This document shows, piece after piece, positions 53,927-62,405 of a stretch of DNA of 64,000 nt (position 1 is the first letter of the stretch; each line of letters starts with the position of its first letter). The stretch comes from Streptomyces sp. NRRL S-31. Lineage in GTDB: Bacteria > Actinomycetota > Actinomycetes > Streptomycetales > Streptomycetaceae. The notes under the pieces are model-generated. The model ran no database searches. It worked only from the letters and a program-made list of their open reading frames with translations, and was not told the origin of the DNA. The position numbers were made by a program, and so were the translations under genes. The stretch is taken from NCBI RefSeq assembly GCF_000718775.1, contig NZ_JOCB01000007.1, positions 1 to 64,000 on the forward strand, written 5' to 3'.

Positions 53927-54255
53927 ACGCCGCTCCCGCCCGGGCCGCCGGGCCCTGGGGTGTGTGCGTGGTGGGGTGTGGGCCGTGTGCGGGCTGTGGG
54001 GGACGGATCGGCGTGGGGTGTGTCGCTTGGGCGGGGGCCGCGGGGTCCAGGGGTGTTCAGGCGGCGGAGTGTGGGGGGTGGTCCCGCGTGGGGTGTGCCG
54101 GTTCGGCGGGGGCCGCGGGGCCCAGGGGTGTTCAGGCGGCGGAGTGTGGGGAGTGGCCCCGCGTGGGGTGTGCCGGTTCGGCGGGGTTCGCCGGGCTCCG
54201 GGGTGTGTGTGCGGTCGGGCGCCGGGTGGGTGCGGGCCGGGGAGGACGGGTTCAC
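53923..54255 (-). CDS. Coupled 110-aa Pro-rich repeat ORF
   Basis: GTG 54255 overlaps the upstream gene's stop (GTGA) and its own TGA overlaps the next gene's ATG (ATGA), so it exactly bridges the two giant genes. Its sequence is dominated by a 25-residue repeat, RRTGTPHAGPLPTLRRLNTP plus GPRGP, present twice in full with a third diverged copy (RPSDTPHADPSPTART). The tail is GPGGPGGSGV. It is basic, proline-rich and probably disordered. The alternative is that the 325-bp gap is only a repeat-filled spacer; the double coupling argues for translation. Confidence 0.55.
   Translation of the reverse strand: MNPSSPARTHPAPDRTHTPEPGEPRRTGTPHAGPLPTLRRLNTPGPRGPRRTGTPHAGPPPTLRRLNTPGPRGPRPSDTPHADPSPTARTRPTPHHAHTPGPGGPGGSGV
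54011..54215. repeat. 75-bp tandem repeat (three units) between giant-protein genes
   Basis: Units begin GCGTGGGGTG at 54011, 54086 and 54161, an exact 75-bp period. The first two are nearly identical and the third diverges after about 30 bp. The period equals 25 codons of the coupled 110-aa ORF. Confidence 0.9.
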
Positions 54256-57152
54256 GCGCGTTGCTCCCAGCTCTCGACGAGCCGCACGGAGGCCCTCGGG
54301 TCGCCGAGCCGCTCACGCACCGCCTGCCAGGCGTCGGCGGTCGCGTCGACCAGCGACACGTCGTGGAGCAGGGGGCTCATGTCGTGGGCGGCGACCACGC
54401 TCAGCGTCGGCGGACGGACCTGGACGGCCACCGCGGGCGTACGCCACCGCAGCAGCCGTTCCGTGGCGGTGCGCCTGAGCACCGCCTCACGGTCGAACAG
54501 CCCCGGCCAGCGGGAGACCTGCCGGATGGGCAGGGGAGGTTCGTAACCGGTCTCGTACGCGTCGTCGACCCGGTGCCCCGGGCCGAGCGCGATGCCGTCC
54601 GCGCCCACGCGCACCCCGCCGGCGTGGCTGACGAAGGCGGGCGTGGTGAGCTGCTGCTCCTCGGTGAGGTCGAAGAACTCGCCGGGCACGAACCGCTCGG
54701 GCAGCGAGGGCAGGCCGTCGGCGGGCCGCGGTGTGCCGAGGGTGACCTCCGCGATCGTCCACTGCTGCACCGGTACGGGCCGGCGCTCGAACCGGGAGAT
54801 CGGCACCCCCAGCGGGACCACCTCCTGGCTGACCCGCACGGTGGCGTCGGGGTGCACCAGGTCACCCTCGGCCAGCTTCCCGACGGCCGCGGGAGTGAAC
54901 GCCAGGGGGGTGCGTTCGACCGCCGGACGTTCCGCGACCCAGCACCGCGACCGGGCGAGCGCCTCGCGCAGCGGAACCAGCGGATCACGCCCGGCAGGCG
55001 GTGCCACCGAGGGCGGGGAGCCCCAGCGGACGTCGAAGTCCAGCCCGACGTCCCAGAACAGCACCGAGATGCTGCCGGTGCCGAAGGCGTGCCAGGGCGC
55101 CGGGCCCTCCAGGGTGAAGTCCAGGGCGACACCGGCCAGTCGGCGGCCGAACGCCCGCACCGCCACACCGGCCCGCACACGCACCGAGAACGCGAACACC
55201 GGGTCGAAGACGAACAGCGCGTCCAGACCGAGCCAGCCCTGCACACCGCAGCCGGCGATCGTCGCGTCCAGTTGTACCTGACCGCCGAACATCACCGCGT
55301 TCGAGGTGACCGCGAAGTACGCCTCCATGCGCAGCCCGAAATCGTTGCCGGGGGCCAGGTCGACCTGGAGCCGGCGCAGCGCGGGCACCTGGGCGGGCCG
55401 GGTGTAGCGCGGGTGGAAGCCGCCCGCGGACAGCACGAACTCCGGCTGCCGGCCGCCGCGCACCAGCAGGTACAGCTCGCCGCGTACGGCCAGCCCCACG
55501 ATCCACGACCCGGCCAGCGACACCAGCAGCTCGACCACGGGGACGGCCGGGTCGATCCGGCCGAGCACGCTCGCCTGGAGCCGGATCAACGGCACCACCG
55601 GATCGGGCAGGCCCACCAGGAGCCGCCCGACCAGCGCCGCGCGCACCGGCGCGGGCAGTTCCAGGATCAGCGCGCCGGACAGCGACACGATGCGTCCGCC
55701 CCAGGTGACGCGGACCATCGGCCCGACCAGGAACCGGCCGGGAGCCACCGGGTAGGCCGAGCCCAGCGATCCGACGATCTCCGCGGCGCGTTCGACCACG
55801 TGGTCGGGGAACAGCACCCGGTCGGCGTTGCCGTCACCGACGAGCTGCCGGAGCGCGGTGACGTCCACCCGCCGGTTGACGCCGACGAGCCCGCCGACCG
55901 CGTCGAGCGCGAAGCCGAGCCCGAGCTGGACGCCGGGCGCCGGGAACGCGGCGGCCAGCAGGACCAGGAAACTGGTCGGGGCGCCGTCGGCGGGGGGCCG
56001 GAACAGGGCGACCGCCTGGACCTGGAGCACGCTCAGGTCGACGGAGATCAGTCCGGCGTAGCCCGTGTCGTCCGTGCGCCGGACCACGCCGCCGCCGGAG
56101 ACGGGCGGGAGGGTGAGTTCGGTGCCGACACCGTCCGGGAACAGCTCGCCGAGCCGGTGCGGGTCGAGGCCCAGCCGCTCCGGCGAGAACACCACCGGCA
56201 GCTCGATCCCGGCCCCGTCGAGCGAGGCGCGCAGGGGCAGCCCGGGCAGGGCGGCGGTGACCGACACGGACACGGCCAGCCGGGGCTCGCCGCCGTCCAG
56301 GGTCAGCTCCAGCGCGGCACCCCGGGTGCGCACGCCCGGTGCGTCCAGCCGCAGCGGCAGCGCGACGCGCGGTGTGCCGGTGCCGGTGAAGCGCAGCCCG
56401 CTGTCGCGATCGGCCCGGGCGGTGACCGTCACGGGCCCGGAACCGCCGTCCAGCGGACTGGACTCACCCGCGCCGACCAGCTTCGCCAGCGCCTTCGGCA
56501 GGACGGCGGCGTTCAGGTCGCGCAGTTCGACCTCGGCGGCCGGCGACGCGTCCGGGGCGGCCGTGACGGTCACCGCGAGGCCGTCGACGCTGATGCCGGG
56601 TCCGTCGGTCATCCCGGCCGTCAGCCGGCCGGCGCGCTCCAGGCGGATCGTCGCGGTGCCGCCGGGCACCGTCGGCGACGTACCGGGCCCGTACGACGCG
56701 TCCCAGCCGCCCGGTGAGGCGATCGCCGCCCGCGCCGTCCACGGCCCGCTCGCCGTCGGCGGCAGGGACAGCGCCGCTCCGGGGGTGACCACGACGTCGA
56801 AGACCGGGCCGCCGGGGGTCATCCCGAGCACCGCCCGCCCGGTCGCGGCCCCGGAGGGGTCGGTCAGCACCAGGGCCACTCCGATCGGCGCGTTCGGCGC
56901 TCGCCGCCAGCCGTGCAGTCGTACCGGCGAGCCGGCGCCCAGGTCGCCGAGTGCCTCGCGGACCAGCTCCACCAGCGGGTTGCCCGCGGGCAGCCGGTCG
57001 TGCACCGCCAGCAGCCGGCCCGCCAGCACGGTTCCGGCCGCTGACGGCTCGTCACCGAGCGTGGGCAACCGCCGGACGAGACCGTCCACCGCGTCCTGGG
57101 CCAGGCCGCGCAGCCGGTCGGCGATCTGGTGCAGCAGTTCGTGCGCGTCCAT
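54252..57152 (-). CDS. 966-aa protein with DUF6603-like core
   Basis: ATG 57152 follows GAGG and lies 6 bp after the WD40 gene stop. The first about 60 residues are helical (AHELLHQIADRLRGLAQDAV). A beta-sandwich-like region with Ig-like pattern follows (about 80-300: PVRLHGWRRAPNAPIGVALV and similar), then a long beta-rich stretch. In that stretch ALDFTLEGPAPWHAFGTGSI followed by VLFWDVGLDFDVRWG (about 695-735) resembles what I recall of DUF6603, a domain of unknown function in bacteria and some fungi. Near-periodic beta strands (FVFDPVFAFSVRVRAGVAV) suggest an elongated beta-solenoid. There is no export signal. Its stop overlaps the small repeat ORF. Confidence 0.85.
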   Translation of the reverse strand: MDAHELLHQIADRLRGLAQDAVDGLVRRLPTLGDEPSAAGTVLAGRLLAVHDRLPAGNPLVELVREALGDLGAGSPVRLHGWRRAPNAPIGVALVLTDPSGAATGRAVLGMTPGGPVFDVVVTPGAALSLPPTASGPWTARAAIASPGGWDASYGPGTSPTVPGGTATIRLERAGRLTAGMTDGPGISVDGLAVTVTAAPDASPAAEVELRDLNAAVLPKALAKLVGAGESSPLDGGSGPVTVTARADRDSGLRFTGTGTPRVALPLRLDAPGVRTRGAALELTLDGGEPRLAVSVSVTAALPGLPLRASLDGAGIELPVVFSPERLGLDPHRLGELFPDGVGTELTLPPVSGGGVVRRTDDTGYAGLISVDLSVLQVQAVALFRPPADGAPTSFLVLLAAAFPAPGVQLGLGFALDAVGGLVGVNRRVDVTALRQLVGDGNADRVLFPDHVVERAAEIVGSLGSAYPVAPGRFLVGPMVRVTWGGRIVSLSGALILELPAPVRAALVGRLLVGLPDPVVPLIRLQASVLGRIDPAVPVVELLVSLAGSWIVGLAVRGELYLLVRGGRQPEFVLSAGGFHPRYTRPAQVPALRRLQVDLAPGNDFGLRMEAYFAVTSNAVMFGGQVQLDATIAGCGVQGWLGLDALFVFDPVFAFSVRVRAGVAVRAFGRRLAGVALDFTLEGPAPWHAFGTGSISVLFWDVGLDFDVRWGSPPSVAPPAGRDPLVPLREALARSRCWVAERPAVERTPLAFTPAAVGKLAEGDLVHPDATVRVSQEVVPLGVPISRFERRPVPVQQWTIAEVTLGTPRPADGLPSLPERFVPGEFFDLTEEQQLTTPAFVSHAGGVRVGADGIALGPGHRVDDAYETGYEPPLPIRQVSRWPGLFDREAVLRRTATERLLRWRTPAVAVQVRPPTLSVVAAHDMSPLLHDVSLVDATADAWQAVRERLGDPRASVRLVESWEQRA

Positions 57153-57158
57153 GCCGCC

Positions 57159-58226
57159 TCACCCGTGGCCCAGTTCACCGTTGTCGATCACGAGGGCGCG
57201 GTCGGTGCAGCCGACGCCGAGCCAGCGCCCGTCCGGGCTGAACCCCAGGGCCAGCACCTCGTCGGTGCCCACGGTGTAGTGCTCCTTGCCGTCGAGGTTG
57301 AACACCCGCACCACGTTGTCGATGGAGGCGCTGGCCGCCACCTTGCCGTTCGGGGCGAACGCCACATGGGTGACGGCGCCGAACTGCGAGTCGGGCGCAC
57401 CGGGGTCCAGCTTCGGCGCCCGGCCCCGCTCCACGCCGGTCTCCGCTTCCAGCACCCGGGCGAACCCGTCCGCCCCGCCGACCACGGTCCACCGGCCCTT
57501 GGGGTCGAAGGCCAGGCAGTTCGGGGCGGTGGTGTCCTCGTCGGTCTCGTCCTCGGCGGGCCACAGCTGCGACCCGCCCTCCGCCTCGAACATCCGGACG
57601 GTGTCGTCGGCGGAGCAGCACAGCACGAGGGAGGCGTCCGGGCTGAACGCGACGGCGAAGACGGCGTTGTCCGGGGTCAGCCGCCCGAGTTCGGCGCCCG
57701 TGGCCAGTGTCAGCACCCGCGCGGACCCGGCGAACCGGTGGTCGCCGCCGTGGCGCTCGTCGATGGCCAGCGCGATCCGGGTGCCGTCACGGCTCAGGTC
57801 GACACCGGCGATCTGCGGGGTGTCCACGGGGATCCGCCGCCTGGTCGCCCCGGTCGCGCCCTCGAGCACGGCGACCAGTGTGTCGGTGGCGGCGACGACC
57901 GTCCCGTCCCGGACGAAGCGCACGGTGTTCACCGAGTTGCCCGGATCCACCGGTCCCTGCCAGACCGCCTGCCCGGTCGAGCCGGAGCGCAGCAGCACCT
58001 GTTCCAGGTCGGCAACCGCGAACGCGGTGCCGTCGGGACTGAAGTCGATGCCGGTCACGAAACCCTGGCCGGGCACGTCAAGCGGCGCGCCGACGCCGAC
58101 GGTCCGCACCCGCACCAGCGTGCCACCACCGCCACTGGCGAACCGGGTGCTGTCCGGAGTGAAGGCGATGGCCTGGACCGAGCCGTCGTGTTCGACGGTG
58201 AGTGCCACGGTGCCCGGCTGACTCAT
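57159..58226 (-). CDS. WD40-repeat beta-propeller protein
   Basis: This 355-aa protein is made almost wholly of WD40-like repeats, seven to eight in number, with the recurring pattern VxxVAFSPDGxxxAxxxxDxxVRVF (e.g. SVQAIAFTPDSTRFASGG, FAVAFSPDASLVLCCSADDTVRMF, VLALGFSPDGRWLGVGCTDRALV). It should fold into one closed propeller used for protein docking. The first repeat starts at residue 9, so there is no signal peptide. ATG 58226 (GGAAGAAG upstream) begins the propeller; the upstream open frame is shadow. First gene of the giant-protein operon, 6 bp before the DUF6603-like gene. Confidence 0.92.
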   Translation of the reverse strand: MSQPGTVALTVEHDGSVQAIAFTPDSTRFASGGGGTLVRVRTVGVGAPLDVPGQGFVTGIDFSPDGTAFAVADLEQVLLRSGSTGQAVWQGPVDPGNSVNTVRFVRDGTVVAATDTLVAVLEGATGATRRRIPVDTPQIAGVDLSRDGTRIALAIDERHGGDHRFAGSARVLTLATGAELGRLTPDNAVFAVAFSPDASLVLCCSADDTVRMFEAEGGSQLWPAEDETDEDTTAPNCLAFDPKGRWTVVGGADGFARVLEAETGVERGRAPKLDPGAPDSQFGAVTHVAFAPNGKVAASASIDNVVRVFNLDGKEHYTVGTDEVLALGFSPDGRWLGVGCTDRALVIDNGELGHG

Positions 58227-58952
58227 GATCCGCTTCTTCCTGTGCCGAAGCGTCGCCACCCGGCGGGCCGGACGACCGGGAGCGGCCGGGGGCCCGCCCT
58301 TCGGCGACGGTCGGGTGCTGTCCGCCGGTCGGCCGGTTCGGGGAGACGTCTGACGTCGACGCCATCGCGTCGGTCCCGGCGGTGTGCGGCGCGTACCGGC
58401 AGTGCGTACGCGCTCAGGCGGACACGCCTCTCGCTCACTCGGGTGGACACGGCTGTTCGTCGGAACCCGCCGCCGCGGTGCGTGTCCGGCCGCGTTCCTT
58501 CGCCGTACGTTCACCAGCCTAGCCGGAATGCCGACGCGCGCCACCTCTCGCGCCCTGCCGCCGTCTCCGCGGGCGGGCGGCGCGTGTGACGGCTCCCGGA
58601 GAGCGCCCCGGGCCCGGTCGGCCGAGGTGTCCCGGCCCGACACGATGTCCGGCCGACGAGCGGTCTGAGGGGCCGTCACTTCCGGACGCGGGCACGGCGG
58701 TACGGCAGGACGGTGATCCCGGCGCGCTCGGTTACGGGCGCGGCGGGCCACGCCGGTTGCCGCCGGGCAGCCCCGCGGCGACAACCGGGGGGACGGGCCG
58801 TGACGGCCTCGCGCGGCTCGCGGCTCCTTGCCGAACCGTCGGCCCGTACGGGACATGGTTCGCGTGTCCGGCCCGCCGAGGATCCGAGTGCCACATCCTC
58901 GGCCTTCCAACCCGCCTACGGCCCATGGCCTGCGGCCGCTCGGGAAGGAAGC
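58227..58952. other. 726-bp intergenic region upstream of the giant-protein operon
   Basis: No gene is supported. It must contain the operon promoter. A -10-like TAGGCT reads on the minus strand at 58516-58521, giving a leader of about 290 nt, but I find no convincing -35. Long GC-rich low-complexity sequence fills the rest. Confidence 0.4.
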
Positions 58953-59240
58953 TCACCAGCCGAGCGGATTCCCCTCGGGGGGCGTGGCCACGGCCGTGCC
59001 GGTCGGACGGGCGTCGTGACAGGTGAAGCCGAGACGGGTCAGCGCCCGGCGCATCTCCAGCGTGGTGAAGTCCCGGCGGCTCTGCCGGGTGATCACCTCC
59101 CCGACCTGGAGCACGGGGTAGATCCGCTGGCCGATGGTCACGGAGACGCCGGTGACGGGTTCGGGCGTGAGGTCGCCCATCGACTGCTCGACCTCGCTCT
59201 TGGTCAGGTCGAAGGGGTAGCGGGCGATGACACAGCGCAT
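58953..59240 (-). CDS. SCO5918-type small conserved protein
   Basis: This 95-aa protein begins MRCVIARYPFDLTKSEVEQS and continues with TGVSVTIGQRIYPVLQVGEV and ITRQSRRDFTTLEM, ending LTRLGFTCHDA. The pattern matches the Streptomyces SCO5918 family, usually encoded beside a DEAD-box helicase and a cold-shock gene, as here. Function unknown; the association suggests a role in cold or RNA stress. ATG 59240 has GGAGG 5 nt upstream. Confidence 0.85.
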   Translation of the reverse strand: MRCVIARYPFDLTKSEVEQSMGDLTPEPVTGVSVTIGQRIYPVLQVGEVITRQSRRDFTTLEMRRALTRLGFTCHDARPTGTAVATPPEGNPLGW

Positions 59241-59507
59241 GGATGCCTCCACGAGGGCGGAAAAGCGTCGGGGACGTCGGTCGACCGCGCGGCGGTCGGG
59301 TGGCGGTCAGGGGGCGGTCAGGGGGCGGGAACGCCGAGGGCGTGGCCCTGTCCGCCGGCCACGGGGGACGCGGGGGACAGGGGGTACATGGGGGACACGG
59401 CCGGGGTACCGGGGGCGTGCGTGGCGTCGTGGACGGTCGGACCGGTGCCGTAGGCACGTCCGGCCTGACGCGTCCGGGGCGGGAGGGGCGTCAAGGGCTT
59501 CTCCCCT

Positions 59508-59620
59508 TCGTCGGGTCCGCAGGGTCGTCGGGTCCGTCGGGTCCGTCGGGTCCGTCGGGTCGTCCGGTCCGTAGGGTCATCGGGTCCGTCGGGTCCGTTG
59601 GGTTCGTCTGGTCGGGCAGG
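59508..59620. repeat. 9-bp tandem repeat array in the helicase downstream region
   Basis: About ten consecutive, partly degenerate GGGTCCGTC units (clearest 59526-59562 and 59580-59605). They lie in the 425-bp gap 59241-59665, which otherwise contains GGGGGACA-type runs (59360-59400) and no gene. Confidence 0.75.
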
Positions 59621-59665
59621 ACGGCCATGGCTCGTCCCGACCGCCGGGGAACGCGTCCCGGCGGG

Positions 59666-61159
59666 CTAGGCGTCGTTCCTCCGGGCCCTGGGAGCGGTCC
59701 GGGCCCGGCGGCTCCGGGCGGCGGACCCGCTGCCCTCGCGTCCCTCGCCGGCCGGTACGGGGAGCGTGACGGGCACGCCGGAGGGGGTCCGGGAGCCGGT
59801 GACGCGGTGCAGCTCGGCGTCGCCGGGACGGATCCGGGCGCTGTGCGCGGTGATGCCCGCCTCCGCCATCAGCCGGTCCACCGCGCGCCGTTGGTGCGGC
59901 AGAACGAGGGTGACGACGGTGCCCGACTCGCCGGCGCGGGCGGTACGGCCGCCGCGGTGCAGATAGTCCTTGTGGTCGCTGGGCGGGTCGACGTTCACCA
60001 CGAGGTCGAGGCTGTCGACGTGGATGCCGCGGGCGGCGACGTTGGTGGCCACCAGGACCGTGACGTCGCCGTTCTTGAACTGGGCGAGGGTCCGGTTGCG
60101 CTGCGGCTGGGACTTGCCGCCGTGCAGGGCCGAGGCGCGCACCCCGACGGACAGCAGGTGCGTGGTGAGCCGGTCCACCGCGTGCTTGGTGTCCAGGAAC
60201 ATGAGCACGCGGCCGTCACGGGCGGCGATCTCGGTGGTGGCGGTGTCCTTGTCGGCGTCACGCAAGTGCAGCAGATGGTGCTCCATGGTGGTGACCGCTC
60301 CCGCGGACGGGTCGACCGAGTGGACGACCGGGTCGTGCAGGTAGCGGCGTACCAGGAGGTCGATGTTGCGGTCCAGGGTGGCCGAGAACAGCAACCGCTG
60401 CCCACTGGCGGGGACTTGCCCGAGCAGTGCGGTCACCTGCGGCATGAAGCCCATGTCGGCCATCTGGTCGGCCTCGTCCAGGACGGTGACGGCGACCTGC
60501 TCCAGTCGGCAGGCTCCCCGCTCGATGAGGTCCGTGAGGCGGCCCGGTGTCGCGACGACCACCTCGGCGCCGCCGCGCAGCGCACTCGCCTGACGGCCGA
60601 GCGGCATGCCGCCCACCACGGTGGCGAGCCGCAGCCGCAGGGCGCGGGCGTAGGGGGTGAGCGCGTCGGTGACCTGCTGGGCCAGTTCCCGGGTGGGGAC
60701 CAGGACGAGGGCGAGCGGCTGCTGGGGCTGGGCGCGCTGTCCGTCCAGACGGGCGAGCAGGGGCAGGCCGAAGGCGAGCGTCTTGCCCGAGCCGGTACGG
60801 CCGCGTCCCAGGACGTCCCGGCCGGCCAGGGCGTTCGGCAGCGTGGCCGCCTGGATCGGGAAGGGCACGGTCAGGCCCTCGGTGCGGAGCGCGGCCAGCA
60901 GCCGGTCGGGCATGTCCAGCGCGTCGAACGTCTCGACCGGCGGCAACGGCTCCGTCCGGGTGACCGGCAGGGCGAACTCCTGCCGGCGCGGTGCGGAACG
61001 TGCTCCCTGGCGGCCCGCCCCCTGGGTGCGGAAGCGGCCCCAGGAGGCGGAGCCGGTCGAGCGGGTGCCTGCCGAACGGGTGGGGTCGGCCGAGCCCGCG
61101 GACCTTCTGTCCGCGCGGAAGCCGCCGGGAGTTCCGGCGGTGCGACGGGTGCGGTTCAT
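59666..61159 (-). CDS. DEAD-box ATP-dependent RNA helicase
   Basis: This 497-aa helicase has the Q motif near FPIQAATLPNAL, Walker A GRGRTGSGKT (about 125), PTRELAQQV, TPGRL, DEAD in VLDEADQMADMGF, SAT in LLFSATLD, and the C-terminal ARGIHVDSLDLV and HRGGRTARAG. An Arg/Ser/Gly-rich N-terminal tail (about 1-60) and a basic C-terminal tail probably aid RNA binding. ATG 61159 is chosen (GAGGAAGG upstream); the frame runs to 61381 without similarity. Neighbouring cspA-type and SCO5918-type genes suggest a cold-inducible RNA-remodelling unit. Confidence 0.93.
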   Translation of the reverse strand: MNRTRRTAGTPGGFRADRRSAGSADPTRSAGTRSTGSASWGRFRTQGAGRQGARSAPRRQEFALPVTRTEPLPPVETFDALDMPDRLLAALRTEGLTVPFPIQAATLPNALAGRDVLGRGRTGSGKTLAFGLPLLARLDGQRAQPQQPLALVLVPTRELAQQVTDALTPYARALRLRLATVVGGMPLGRQASALRGGAEVVVATPGRLTDLIERGACRLEQVAVTVLDEADQMADMGFMPQVTALLGQVPASGQRLLFSATLDRNIDLLVRRYLHDPVVHSVDPSAGAVTTMEHHLLHLRDADKDTATTEIAARDGRVLMFLDTKHAVDRLTTHLLSVGVRASALHGGKSQPQRNRTLAQFKNGDVTVLVATNVAARGIHVDSLDLVVNVDPPSDHKDYLHRGGRTARAGESGTVVTLVLPHQRRAVDRLMAEAGITAHSARIRPGDAELHRVTGSRTPSGVPVTLPVPAGEGREGSGSAARSRRARTAPRARRNDA

Positions 61160-61327
61160 CGAAAGAACCTTCCTCGATGCGGCGTATCGAGGAATTCCGG
61201 CCAGCGGTGACGACCGCACGGGGATTCGCAAGAATGAGCCGAAGAAAGATAAGAAAGGCCGGGCGTCGGGGCGCTGAGGCCGGAAGGCCGGCGGTCCGGT
61301 ATATCCGGAGAGCGGGAAAAGCAATGG

Positions 61328-61390
61328 GCTGGGGCCCGCACCCCAAGAGCGCGGGCCCCAGCCACATGCTGCGCGAGCCACGGGCTCGCG
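61328..61390 (-). terminator. Tandem hairpin terminators after the cold-shock gene
   Basis: A 12-bp perfect stem GCTGGGGCCCGC/GCGGGCCCCAGC (61328-61339, 61351-61362) lies next to an 8-bp stem CGCGAGCC/GGCTCGCG (61372-61379, 61383-61390), both within 80 bp after the csp stop. Confidence 0.8.
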
Positions 61391-61406
61391 ACTGTTCGCG
61401 TCAGTG

Positions 61407-61610
61407 TCAGGCGGGAACGATGTTCTCGGCCTGCGGGCCCTTCTGGCCCTGCGTGACGTCGAAGGTCACCTTCTGGCCTTCCTGAAGCTCACGGAAGCCG
61501 GTGGTGGCGATGTTCGAGTAGTGGGCGAACACGTCAGCGCCGCCGCCGTCCTGCTCGATGAAGCCGAAGCCCTTTTCCGCGTTGAACCACTTCACGGTGC
61601 CAGATGCCAT
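61407..61610 (-). CDS. CspA-family cold-shock protein
   Basis: This 67-aa single-stranded nucleic-acid-binding OB-fold protein has RNP1 KGFGFIEQD and RNP2 VFAHYS and begins [13 protein letters not shown]. It acts as an RNA chaperone. GAGGGAG lies upstream of ATG 61610. A leader of up to 230 nt, noticeably AT-richer than its surroundings (about 61690-61760), precedes it, in keeping with the regulated 5' leaders of csp mRNAs. Confidence 0.96.
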   Translation of the reverse strand: MASGTVKWFNAEKGFGFIEQDGGGADVFAHYSNIATTGFRELQEGQKVTFDVTQGQKGPQAENIVPA

Positions 61611-61807
61611 ATTGAATCTCCCTCAGGGGCAGTGCCGGAATCCGCACTTTACGGACCCGGGTCGCCACGATGATCACCCCTCCGGAAAGATCCGGAAAGC
61701 TCTACAAAAGAGAAAAATCCCTGGCAACCGAGACTGCAACTGCCATCAAGTTAACACAGGTCGGCTGCCGACGGCCGTACGTTTTCTCACCCGTTCGTGA
61801 TCCTCAC

Positions 61808-61839
61808 CCCGCCGGGTTCAGTAATCCTGTACCGGCGGG
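61808..61839 (-). terminator. Hairpin after the MerR/BldC-like gene
   Basis: CCCGCCGG/CCGGCGGG arms (61808-61815, 61832-61839) lie immediately after the stop of the minus-strand regulator gene, in the csp upstream region. Confidence 0.5.
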
Positions 61840-61840
61840 A

Positions 61841-62179
61841 CTAGATATCCGCGCCGCGCTCGGCCAGCTTCCCGGTGATTTCCCGGTTCAGCCGGAGGGC
61901 GTCGTCGAGCTGGTCCTCCAGGGTGACGATGCGGCACGCGGCCTCGACGGGCGTGCCCTGGTCGACCAGCTCCCGGGCCCGGGCGGCGATGCGCAACTGG
62001 TGACGGGAGTACCGGCGGTGGCCGCCTCCCGAACGCAGCGGAGTGATCAGCCCGGCTTCGCCGACGGCCCGGAGGAAGGCGGGGGTGGTACCGAGAATGT
62101 CGGCGGCCCGCCCCATGGTGTACGCGGGATAGTCGTCATCGTCGAGGTTGCCGGCGACGGGGGCGTTCTCAGCGGGCAT
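61841..62179 (-). CDS. MerR/BldC-like DNA-binding protein
   Basis: This 112-aa protein has an acidic N-terminus (NLDDDDYPAYT) and a MerR-type winged helix (MGRAADILGTTPAFLRAVGE, LRSGGGHRRYSRHQL). A short C-terminal coiled coil (TLEDQLDDALRLNREITGKL) probably mediates dimerisation. It lacks a ligand-binding domain, like BldC-type small MerR proteins. ATG 62179 follows GAAGG; the longer open frame to 62557 is unsupported. It is upstream of the csp gene on the same strand, but a hairpin separates them. Confidence 0.85.
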   Translation of the reverse strand: MPAENAPVAGNLDDDDYPAYTMGRAADILGTTPAFLRAVGEAGLITPLRSGGGHRRYSRHQLRIAARARELVDQGTPVEAACRIVTLEDQLDDALRLNREITGKLAERGADI

Positions 62180-62405
62180 GGCACCTTCAGTTCGCGGATG
62201 TGACGTGGGACCCGGGCGGGCCCGGCGCTCGTCCCCGAGCGATCCGGCACCGTCCGCGTCCTGCGACAACCCTAACTCCGCCGGGTACGCGAATGTGTGC
62301 TCGCCGTGACAGATGTCCTCCGCGCGAAACCGTGAGGACATGGGCCTCCGCTGTGCCGCCCGCCGTGGCCGACGTACGTCCCGCCGTCCCGGCGCGGTCG
62401 CGGCC

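Noticed and set aside
54011..54215. CRISPR or integration-site repeats
   Set aside because: Direct head-to-tail 75-bp units without spacers, and no integrase or cas genes anywhere in the window.
45367..58226. Contractile injection or phage tail cluster
   Set aside because: No sheath, tube, baseplate or AAA+ ATPase signatures are visible. The size of the proteins alone does not support it.
58586..59026. Plus-strand ORF in the 726-bp intergenic region
   Set aside because: The translation is Arg/Gly/Pro-rich with no ribosome site and overlaps the SCO5918-type gene in antisense.
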